Source of the DNA: Phenylobacterium sp.
GTDB taxonomy: Bacteria > Pseudomonadota > Alphaproteobacteria > Caulobacterales > Caulobacteraceae
Reading direction: 5' to 3'
NCBI GenBank assembly: GCA_028698405.1
Contig: JAQVDF010000062.1
Coordinates: forward strand, 1 to 7,998
Length of the DNA stretch: 7,998 nt
Shown piece after piece: positions 1 through 6,371 of this stretch. Numbering within the stretch: the stretch's first letter is position 1; every line of letters begins with the position of its first letter. The notes beneath the pieces were generated by a model. That model was not told the DNA's origin. It made no database searches and saw only the letters and a program-made list of their open reading frames with translations. The position numbers and the translations under genes are program-made.

Positions 1-154
1 AGGCCCGAGAGCCAGATCAGCACCGGATGCGGCCCCTCGCCCGGCGGCAGGAACAGGGAGAAGCGCATCGGCGTGCCGGTGGCCCGGCTGTCGTGCCGAC
101 GGTAGCTGAGCTCGCCCCCGTGGACCCTGTGCGTCTGGACGATCTCGACGCCCA

Positions 155-155
<1 letters not shown>
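1..155 (-). CDS. fghA: S-formylglutathione hydrolase, N-terminal part (cut by window edge)
   Basis: Reading the minus strand from the ATG at 155-153 gives an open frame of 51 codons that runs off the left edge. It begins MGVEIVQTHR and contains YRRHDS, TGTPMRFSLFLPP and PVLIWLSGL. These match the N-terminal pattern of esterase-D-type S-formylglutathione hydrolases, where a YRHDS-like stretch is followed by MxFxxYLPP and then the strand leading to WLSGLTC. The enzyme hydrolyses S-formylglutathione to formate and glutathione in the cytoplasm. The start overlaps the stop of the upstream dehydrogenase gene, which performs the preceding reaction, so the two are almost certainly co-transcribed and translationally coupled. 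The catalytic Ser-Asp-His residues lie outside the window. The frame is too short for the usual ORF length cut-offs; the identification rests on motif recall plus gene context. Confidence 0.88.
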
Positions 156-1264
<1,109 letters not shown>

Positions 1265-1329
1265 CTGGTTTCACCTCTCGGGAGTCGGGTGCGACCGAAG
1301 ATGTCAGGTCCGCGCCGGGGCGCAAGGCC

Positions 1330-1365
1330 GCGCCGCTCATACCGGCGTCCCGGCATGAGCGGCGC
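1330..1365. repeat. Strong hairpin between the CBS-protein and formaldehyde dehydrogenase genes
   Basis: An 11-base perfect inverted repeat, GCGCCGCTCAT (1330-1340) and ATGAGCGGCGC (1355-1365), is followed inward by one A/C mismatch and four more pairs (CCGG 1342-1345 with CCGG 1350-1353) closing a CGTC tetraloop. It begins 13 bases past the stop of the upstream minus-strand CBS gene. It could end or attenuate that transcript, or protect its 3' end, before the dehydrogenase gene. No T-run follows it on either strand, so it is not a classical intrinsic terminator. The fold is read directly from the sequence; the role is inference. Confidence 0.6.
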
Positions 1366-1377
1366 CCGGACCGGGCC

Positions 1378-1812
1378 CTAGTGGGTCTGCGAGTGCGCGC
1401 CGCCCGGCCGGGAGATTTCGCTCAGCGCCTCGCCCGCCAGCCTCGCCTCCTCGCGGCCGGCCAGGTCGCCGAGGGAGATGATTCCCACCAGCCGCTTGTT
1501 CGCGTTCAGCACCGGCATCCGGCGCAACTGCTGCTCGCCCATGTTCTCGAGGACGTCGTCGGCGTCGTCGTCCTCGAAACAGTAGCGGATCTCCTTGCTC
1601 ATCACGTCGCTGACGCGGGCGTCGGGACCCAGCCCCTCGGCGATGGCCCGGATGGCCATATCGCGGTCGGTGATCATCCCCACCAGCCGGTCGTTCTCGC
1701 TCACCGGCAGCACGCCGGCGTCGAGGTCGGCCATCGCCCGGGCCGCCTCCCGCAGCGTCTCGTTGGGACTGGCGAGGCGGACGTCTCGGGTCATGCAGTC
1801 GCCAACCTTCAT
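1378..1812 (-). CDS. Tandem CBS-domain protein
   Basis: A 144-residue protein consisting almost entirely of two CBS motifs (a Bateman module), about residues 7-60 and 69-122. Each repeat ends with the adenosine-ribose-binding signature: GMITDRD at 45-51 and GIISLGD at 110-116. The first is followed by MAIRAIAEG, typical of the short stand-alone CBS proteins of soil and stress-responsive bacteria (Hrp1-like). Such proteins bind adenine nucleotides, or related ligands, and act as cytoplasmic sensors. No catalytic, DNA-binding or membrane domain is attached, so the partner is unknown. The tail after about 125 is short and polar (ends HSQTH). The ATG has a strong AAGGAG site 6 bases upstream. It is encoded 113 bases ahead of the formaldehyde dehydrogenase gene on the same strand, but the hairpin between them leaves co-transcription uncertain. 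Function beyond ligand sensing cannot be assigned. Confidence 0.92.
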   Translation of the reverse strand: MKVGDCMTRDVRLASPNETLREAARAMADLDAGVLPVSENDRLVGMITDRDMAIRAIAEGLGPDARVSDVMSKEIRYCFEDDDADDVLENMGEQQLRRMPVLNANKRLVGIISLGDLAGREEARLAGEALSEISRPGGAHSQTH

Positions 1813-1989
1813 GGCGGTCTCCTTCGTTTACAGGCGCCCCCGAAGAGCCCGCGACGGGCCCCCAGCGCCTGGCGTCAACCGGCCGCCGACCGCAGCGGTT
1901 CCGGAGCCTTGCGCGAACGGCCACGCCGGGCGGAACCTGCGCCCGTCAACCCGGTTTGGAGAGTCCGTTCGGGCCCCAGGAGCGATGCG
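1813..1989. promoter_or_regulatory. Divergent intergenic region between the CBS gene and a small ORF
   Basis: This 177-base gap separates the minus-strand CBS gene from the plus-strand proline-rich ORF, so promoters for both are expected here. CGTCAACC occurs twice (1873-1880 and 1944-1951), giving TTGACG, a plausible -35 element, twice on the minus strand. No convincing -10 hexamer sits at the right distance, so no exact promoter is called. Confidence 0.35.
1978..1982 (+). promoter_or_regulatory. Ribosome binding site of the proline-rich small ORF
   Basis: AGGAG lies 7 bases before the ATG at 1990. It selects this start over the out-of-frame ATG at 1985, which is only two bases after the site, and is the main evidence that the small ORF is translated. 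Confidence 0.6.
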
Positions 1990-2142
1990 ATGAACACCCA
2001 GCCGCCGGGCGATCCGTTGCCCCCGCCCATCCCGCCCGAGATGCCGCCCCAGCCCCCGCCGGAAGACACGCCGGTCTATCCGAGGCCCGACAACCCACCC
2101 GGCCTTCCCGACACCCCCGGCGACGACAAGCCGGTGGTCTGA
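1990..2142 (+). CDS. Proline-rich small protein (50 residues), function unknown
   Basis: This is an open frame of 50 codons with a well-spaced AGGAG site. It encodes a protein with 21 prolines in 50 residues and many acidic residues, beginning MNTQPPGDPLPPP and ending PGDDKPVV. There is no signal peptide, membrane segment or cysteine, and the composition predicts an extended, disordered chain. Short proline-rich conceptual proteins of this style are often annotated as hypothetical in alphaproteobacteria. The frame remains open far upstream because the region is GC-rich, so openness alone is weak support; the ribosome site and compact stop before the inverted repeat are the better arguments. 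It is transcribed away from the CBS gene and towards the monooxygenase gene. I do not recognise a family and assign no function. It could still be a chance ORF, since C-rich codons give proline readily. Confidence 0.55.
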   Translation: MNTQPPGDPLPPPIPPEMPPQPPPEDTPVYPRPDNPPGLPDTPGDDKPVV

Positions 2143-2148
2143 GCGGAA

Positions 2149-2222
2149 GGTGACAGGTAGCGCTCGCAGCCAGTCACCGGCGCCGTTCGGTGACTGGTTG
2201 GCCGCCAGGCCTACCTGTCACC
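2149..2222. repeat. Nested inverted repeat between convergent genes
   Basis: The outer arms GGTGACAGGTAG (2149-2160) and CTACCTGTCACC (2211-2222) are perfect complements. Inside them CAGCCAGTCACCG (2167-2179) pairs with CGGTGACTGGTTG (2188-2200) with one G-T wobble, leaving an 8-base loop and a 6/10-base internal loop. All four arms share the core GGTGAC/GTCACC, so each half can also fold on itself (2149-2154 with 2173-2178; 2189-2194 with 2217-2222). It lies 6 bases past the stop of the proline-rich ORF and 7 bases past the monooxygenase stop, which is the place for a bidirectional terminator. There is no T-run on either side. A dispersed REP-like or small MITE-like element is an alternative. 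Confidence 0.8.
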
Positions 2223-2229
2223 CTGCCTC

Positions 2230-3852
2230 CTACTCCGCCGCCGCCGCCTCCCGGCGGTGCAGGCGGAAGCCGCGGTAGCCGTCGGCGGCGACCTGATTGC
2301 AGATCTGTCGGTAATGGCCGCCGACGTAGGGCATGAAGACCCGCGGCTTTCCGGGGATGTTGGCCCCGATGTACCAGCTGTTGGCCTTGGGGAAGAGGGT
2401 CTCGTCGGCGGCCTCGTTGACCTTGGCCACCCAGTCCTCCTGGGCCGCGGGATCGGCCTCGATGGCCTCGACCCCGTTGGCGTCCAGCCAGGCCAGGCAG
2501 TCGGTCAGCCAGTCCACGTGCTGCTCGCAACTGCTGATCATGTTGGACAGCACCGAGGGGCTGCCCGGGCCGGTGATGGTGAACAGGTTGGGGAAGCCGG
2601 CGACCTGCAGGCCGAGGTAGGTCTTGGGTCCGTCGCGCCAGAACTCGCGTAGCGCCGCCCCGCCCGACCCGCGGATGTCGATGTTCATCAGCGCCCCGGT
2701 CATGGCGTCGAAGCCGGTGGCGTAGACGATGGCGTCGACGGGATACTCCCGCTCGGCGGTGCGCACGCCCGCCGGCGTGATCGCCTCGATCGGCGCCTTG
2801 CGCAGGTTCACCAGGGTGACGTTGTCCTGGTTGAAGACCTCGTAGTAGCCGGTGTCGACGCAGATCCGCTTGGCCCCGATCGGGTGGTCGTCGGGCAGCA
2901 GCGCCTCGGCGACCTCGGGGTCCTTCACCGTCTCGCGGATCTTCTCGCGCACGAAGTCGGCGGCGGCGTCGTTGGCGATCGGATTGGTGAGCAGGTCGGC
3001 CAGCGCGCCGAGATACCCGGACCCGCCGATGTTCCACAGCTCCTCGAACCTCGCCCGCTGCTGTTCGGCGGTGAGGCTGCGGAACGGGCTGCCGCCGGCG
3101 ATGCCCGCCGTGCCCTCCAGCACCATCTGCCGGTAGGCCGGGTACTGCTCCCAGAAAGCGGCGTAGTCCTGCTCGGTCAGCGACGCATTGCGGGCCGGAA
3201 CGCTGAAGTTAGGCGTGCGCTGGAAGACGTAGAGGCGGCCGACCTCCTTGGCGATCTCGGTGATCGTCTGGATGGCCGAGGAGCCGGTGCCGATCACCGC
3301 CACCGTGCGGCCCTTGAAGCTGACCGGCTCGTGCGGCCACTTGCCGGTGTGGAAGCTCTCGCCCCGGAAGCTGTCCATGCCCGCGAACTCAGGCGCGCGC
3401 GGAACCGACAGGCAGCCGGTGGCCATGATGCAGTAGCGGGCGCGGACCCGGTCGCCCCGGTCGGTGGTCACGATCCAGCGCCGGGCCGCCTCGTCCCAAA
3501 CCGCCGACTGCACCCGGGTCTCGAACACGAAGGCGCGCTTCAGGTCGTATTTCTCGGCGACGAACTCGGCGTAGGCCAGGATCTCCGGCTGGGCGGCGTA
3601 CTTCTCGCTCCAGCGCCATTCCTTCTGCACCTCGGACGACCAAGTGTAGGAGTAGAACAGGCTGGGGATGTCGCAGCGTGCGCCGGGATAGCGGTTCCAG
3701 TACCAGGTGCCGCCGACCCCTCCGGCGGCGTCGAACCCCTGTATCGACAGGCCCAGCTCCCGCAGCCGGTGTACCATGTAGAGGCCGCCGAACCCGGCCC
3801 CCACGACCACCGCATCCACCTCCGCCACGATGGGCGCCCTGCCCTCGGTCAT
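2230..3852 (-). CDS. Type I Baeyer-Villiger-like flavoprotein monooxygenase
   Basis: This 540-residue protein has the two-dinucleotide-domain layout of class B flavoprotein monooxygenases. The FAD-binding GAGFGG is at 18-23, followed by GGVGGTWYWNRYPGARCD at 44-61, a signature of the cyclohexanone/phenylacetone monooxygenase group. The Baeyer-Villiger fingerprint FxGxxxHxxxWP is intact (F162, G164, H168, W172, P173). The NADPH-binding GTGSSA is at 188-193 with QRTPN at 211-215. R329 in AKRICVDTGYY aligns with the catalytic arginine that stabilises the flavin peroxide, and YATGF at 378-382 is the usual late motif. It should insert oxygen next to a ketone carbonyl to make an ester or lactone using NADPH, FAD and O2 in the cytoplasm. 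Length is typical and no signal peptide is seen. A GGGAGAG site precedes the ATG. It is transcribed divergently from the acyl-CoA operon, suggesting a shared pathway. Substrate cannot be read; other class B oxidations remain possible. Confidence 0.93.
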   Translation of the reverse strand: MTEGRAPIVAEVDAVVVGAGFGGLYMVHRLRELGLSIQGFDAAGGVGGTWYWNRYPGARCDIPSLFYSYTWSSEVQKEWRWSEKYAAQPEILAYAEFVAEKYDLKRAFVFETRVQSAVWDEAARRWIVTTDRGDRVRARYCIMATGCLSVPRAPEFAGMDSFRGESFHTGKWPHEPVSFKGRTVAVIGTGSSAIQTITEIAKEVGRLYVFQRTPNFSVPARNASLTEQDYAAFWEQYPAYRQMVLEGTAGIAGGSPFRSLTAEQQRARFEELWNIGGSGYLGALADLLTNPIANDAAADFVREKIRETVKDPEVAEALLPDDHPIGAKRICVDTGYYEVFNQDNVTLVNLRKAPIEAITPAGVRTAEREYPVDAIVYATGFDAMTGALMNIDIRGSGGAALREFWRDGPKTYLGLQVAGFPNLFTITGPGSPSVLSNMISSCEQHVDWLTDCLAWLDANGVEAIEADPAAQEDWVAKVNEAADETLFPKANSWYIGANIPGKPRVFMPYVGGHYRQICNQVAADGYRGFRLHRREAAAAE

Positions 3853-4018
3853 GCGTCTCTCCCGGCCGTCTTGTTTTTCTTAGCCGCCGAAAGAAGACCC
3901 CGACTGACGGCGTTCGGCAACTCGAAGCCGCCGCTACGTCAATCTTGCACAGCTCCCGCCGGTAGGGCTTCCTGAACTCAGCCGCCCGCGTTCAAGAGGC
4001 GGCGCGTGGGAGTGACGT
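3853..4018. promoter_or_regulatory. Divergent control region of the monooxygenase gene and acyl-CoA operon
   Basis: This 166-base gap must carry the start signals for both transcripts, and it is locally less GC-rich than the genes (for example a T-rich stretch at 3870-3881). A TTGACG hexamer reads on the minus strand at 3942-3937 and TTGCAC on the plus strand at 3945-3950; both are possible -35 elements, with no clear -10 partner. GCCGCC (3981-3986) and GGCGGC (3998-4003) form a weak 6-base inverted repeat just before the operon's ribosome site. No operator of a known regulator family is recognised. Confidence 0.4.
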
Positions 4019-5134
4019 ATGGGAACGCTGACGGCGCAGGAGCGCCTCGCCTTCCAGGATTCGGTGCGCCGTCTGCTGGCCGACCGTTCCGCGGAGGCCG
4101 ACGTACGGCGGACGATGGAGACCCCGTCGGGCTACGCCGCCGAACTCTGGGCCGCGCTGGCCGACATCGGCGCCGTGGGTCTGATCGTGGATCCCGAGCA
4201 CGGCGGCGCGGGGGCCGGCCCGCTGGAGCTGGAAGCGGTGATGGAGGAGGTCGGCGCGACGCTGCTATGCTCGCCGCTGCTGTCCAGCGGCGTGCTGGCC
4301 GCCGGGCTTCTGCAGACCCTGGGCGACGCCGAGGCGAACGCGCGCCTGCTGCCGCGGATCGCCGACGGCTCGCTGATCGCCACCGCGGCCCTCACCGGCC
4401 CGAAGGGCGGCTGGCGGCCAAAGGACGTCGCCGTGCGGGCGAGCGCCGATGGCGCCGCCTGGCGTCTCGACGGCGAAGCCTCTTTCGTCACCCATGGCCA
4501 GATCGCCGGGCTCCTGCTGGTCGTCGCCGAGGGGCCGGACGGGATCGGCGTCTTCGAGGTCGACCCCGCCTCGGCGGGGGTTTCGATCACCCCCCTGCCG
4601 ACCTTCGACCACACGCTGCGGCTGGCCCGGATCGAGTTCCAGGGCGCCGCGGGACGGCGGATCGGCGCGCCCGGCTGGGCGCCCGTCGAGGCGGCGCTCG
4701 ACCTCGCCCGGGTGGCTCTGGCCGGCGAGCAGGCCGGCGGGGCCCGGCGGGTGCTGGAGTTCACCGTCGGCTACGCCAAGACCCGCATCCAGTTCGGCCG
4801 CGCCATCGGCAGCTACCAGGCGATCAAGCACATGGCCGCGGACCTGCTGCTGGAATCCGAGAGCGCCACCTCGGCCGCCCGCCATGCCGCCGTCCAGCTC
4901 GCGGCCGGCGCGCCCGACGCCAAGGCCGCCATCGAACTGGCCGCCTTCGCCTGCGCCGACGCCTTCGTGAAGGTCTGCGCCGACGCCATCCAGATGCACG
5001 GCGGCATCGCCTTCACCTGGAACCACCCCGCCCACCTCTACCTGCGCCGCGCGCGGGCCGACGCCCAACTGTTCGGCGCCCCCGACTTCCATCGCGAACG
5101 CTTCGTGGCCGAACTGGAGGCCGCCCATGGCTGA
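4019..5134 (+). CDS. Acyl-CoA dehydrogenase family protein, probable non-catalytic FAD-binding subunit
   Basis: This 371-residue acyl-CoA dehydrogenase homologue has an N-terminal helical domain (about 1-115), a middle beta domain (about 118-210) and a C-terminal helical domain (about 222-365). It carries RIQFGRAIGSYQAIKH at 256-271, the helix whose RxxFG motif contacts the FAD pyrophosphate across the subunit interface, and QMHGG at 325-329. The catalytic glutamate is absent from both known positions: the helix-G site reads DLAR (A230), where isovaleryl-CoA dehydrogenase has DLER, and the medium-chain-type YEGT site reads FGAP (G353). The YxEPGAGSD motif is also absent (ALTGPKGGW at 124-132). 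This suggests it works only with the next gene's product, as in alpha2beta2 dehydrogenases of steroid side-chain oxidation. GGGAG lies 6 bases before the ATG. The 3' end overlaps the next gene by 8 bases. The family is certain; the heteromer role is inference. Confidence 0.93.
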   Translation: MGTLTAQERLAFQDSVRRLLADRSAEADVRRTMETPSGYAAELWAALADIGAVGLIVDPEHGGAGAGPLELEAVMEEVGATLLCSPLLSSGVLAAGLLQTLGDAEANARLLPRIADGSLIATAALTGPKGGWRPKDVAVRASADGAAWRLDGEASFVTHGQIAGLLLVVAEGPDGIGVFEVDPASAGVSITPLPTFDHTLRLARIEFQGAAGRRIGAPGWAPVEAALDLARVALAGEQAGGARRVLEFTVGYAKTRIQFGRAIGSYQAIKHMAADLLLESESATSAARHAAVQLAAGAPDAKAAIELAAFACADAFVKVCADAIQMHGGIAFTWNHPAHLYLRRARADAQLFGAPDFHRERFVAELEAAHG

Positions 5135-6320
5135 CGACGCCGCCCTGCCCGTCACCGACGAGAGCCTGCGCCAGGAGGTCCGCGCCTGGCTGGCCGCCAA
5201 CTGGCCCGGCGAGCTGCACAGCGAGGCCGACCGCCAGGGCTGGATGGCCAAGGTCGTCGAGGCCCGCTGGGCCGTGCCCCGCTGGCCGACAGAGTGGCTC
5301 GGCCGGGACCTCAGCGACGCGCAGGGCCGCATCGTCGAGCGCGAGTTCGCCGCCGTCGGCGCCCCCGGCACCGGCCAGGACCGCACCAACCTGTGGGCCA
5401 ACACCCTTCTGGCGCGCGGGACGCACGCGCTGAAGGAGAAGCTGATCGCCCCGCTGCTGCGCGGCGAGGTCGGCATGTGTCTGCTCTACTCCGAGCCCGG
5501 CGCCGGCTCGGATCTGGCCGGCATCCGCACCCGCGCCGACCGCAAGGGCGACCACTTCGTCGTCAACGGCCAGAAGGTGTGGACCAGCTACGCGGCCAGC
5601 GCCGACTACGGGATGCTGATCGCCCGCACCGACTGGGACGTGCCGAAGCACCGCGGCATCAGCTTCTTCTTCCTGCCGATGAAGCAGCCGGGGGTGGAGG
5701 TGCGCCCACTGCGGCAGATCACCGGCGAGAGCCAGTTCAACGAGGTGTTCATCACCGACGCGATCTGCCCGGCCGAGAACCTGCTGGGCGAACTGGGCGA
5801 AGGCTGGGGCGTGCTGCAGACCGCGCTGGCCTACGAGCGCTCGGTGATGGGCGAAGGCGCCCGCGGCCCCCGCAGCGGCGTCCCCGAGGGCGAGGGCGAG
5901 CCGCTGGTGGCGTTGGCCCGCGAGGCCGGCGTGTTGTCCGATCCGCTGATCCGCCAGGAGATCGCCAAGGTGGTGGGCCTGAAGCGGCTCAACGCCCTCA
6001 ACACCGCCCGGGCCAAGGCGGACCTGAAGCAGGGCACCTCTTCGGCGCTGATGAGCCTCGGCAAGCTCGCCATGAGCCGCATCTTGCACGAGGAGGCCCG
6101 CGTGCGGACGCTGATCCTGGGCGCCGGCAGCCTGCTGGAGGGGCCGGATTTCCCGCGGGCGGAGGACGCCAACTTCCTGACGCTGAACGCCTACTTCACC
6201 TCGATCGGCGGCGGCACCGACCAGATTCAGCGGAACATCATCGGCGAGCGGGTCCTGGGCCTGCCCAAGGAGCCGGAGGTCGACCGGGACATCCCCTTCC
6301 GGGAGGTCCGCACCAGCTAG
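5127..6320 (+). CDS. Acyl-CoA dehydrogenase, probable catalytic subunit
   Basis: This 397-residue flavoprotein should introduce the alpha,beta double bond into an acyl-CoA and pass electrons to electron-transfer flavoprotein. The flavin/substrate motif LYSEPGAGSDLAG is at 120-132 and NGQKVWTSYA at 147-156, both canonical. The probable base is E237 in LAYER, aligning with the helix-G glutamate of isovaleryl-CoA dehydrogenase. The medium-chain-type site is glycine (GGGTDQIQRN, G362), but the C-terminal TDQIQRNIIGERVLGLPKEP is otherwise typical. The RxxFG FAD motif expected after helix G is missing; instead there is a Gly/Pro/Glu-rich insertion (about 243-275). The preceding gene's product has that motif. 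The two starts and stops overlap at ATGGCTGA, and GGAGG lies 6 bases before this ATG, implying coupled, equimolar synthesis. FadE26-like actinobacterial proteins are the closest analogy I recognise. Substrate is unknown. Confidence 0.95.
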   Translation: MADDAALPVTDESLRQEVRAWLAANWPGELHSEADRQGWMAKVVEARWAVPRWPTEWLGRDLSDAQGRIVEREFAAVGAPGTGQDRTNLWANTLLARGTHALKEKLIAPLLRGEVGMCLLYSEPGAGSDLAGIRTRADRKGDHFVVNGQKVWTSYAASADYGMLIARTDWDVPKHRGISFFFLPMKQPGVEVRPLRQITGESQFNEVFITDAICPAENLLGELGEGWGVLQTALAYERSVMGEGARGPRSGVPEGEGEPLVALAREAGVLSDPLIRQEIAKVVGLKRLNALNTARAKADLKQGTSSALMSLGKLAMSRILHEEARVRTLILGAGSLLEGPDFPRAEDANFLTLNAYFTSIGGGTDQIQRNIIGERVLGLPKEPEVDRDIPFREVRTS

Positions 6321-6335
6321 GGGGCGCAAAGCCCC
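6321..6335 (+). other. Short GC hairpin after the dehydrogenase stop
   Basis: GGGGC (6321-6325) and GCCCC (6331-6335) enclose the loop GCAAA immediately after the TAG stop. With the purine-rich, C-poor stretch that follows (about 6337-6365), it makes up the whole 51-base gap before the ligase gene. It is too short and lacks a T-run to be a terminator, so the operon probably reads through. A role in mRNA processing or in keeping the next ribosome site unfolded is possible but unproven. Confidence 0.35.
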
Positions 6336-6356
6336 GCAGAACAAGAACACAAGGAC

Positions 6357-6363
6357 AAGGGAG
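6357..6363 (+). promoter_or_regulatory. Ribosome binding site for the GTG-started acyl-CoA synthetase
   Basis: AAGGGAG lies 8 bases before the GTG at 6372. Together with the conserved N-terminal residues encoded from that codon, it fixes the start here rather than at the in-frame ATG at 6483, which would remove part of the N-terminal domain. Confidence 0.65.
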
Positions 6364-6371
6364 AGAGACGC

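Noticed and set aside
1873..1951. Repeated CGTCAACC (TTGACG on the minus strand) as defined promoters for the CBS gene
   Set aside because: No -10 hexamer appears at 16-18 bases from either copy, and two 8-base matches in 80 bases of biased sequence are weak evidence.
1381..1989. Upstream extension of the proline-rich ORF to a 253-codon protein
   Set aside because: The extension runs antisense through the CBS gene. Only the part after the AGGAG site at 1978-1982 is credible.
2884..3975. 363-codon plus-strand frame opposite the monooxygenase gene
   Set aside because: It is an antisense shadow of a gene with intact FAD, NADPH and Baeyer-Villiger motifs; no domain is seen in it.
3981..4003. 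GCCGCC/GGCGGC inverted repeat before the acyl-CoA operon as a regulator operator
   Set aside because: Six-base GC-only arms are expected by chance in this composition, and the spacing does not match a recognised operator.
4006..5433. 475-codon plus-strand frame in another reading frame across both dehydrogenase genes
   Set aside because: Its translation is dominated by R, G, A and P, typical of a shifted frame in GC-rich DNA, and it crosses a real gene boundary.
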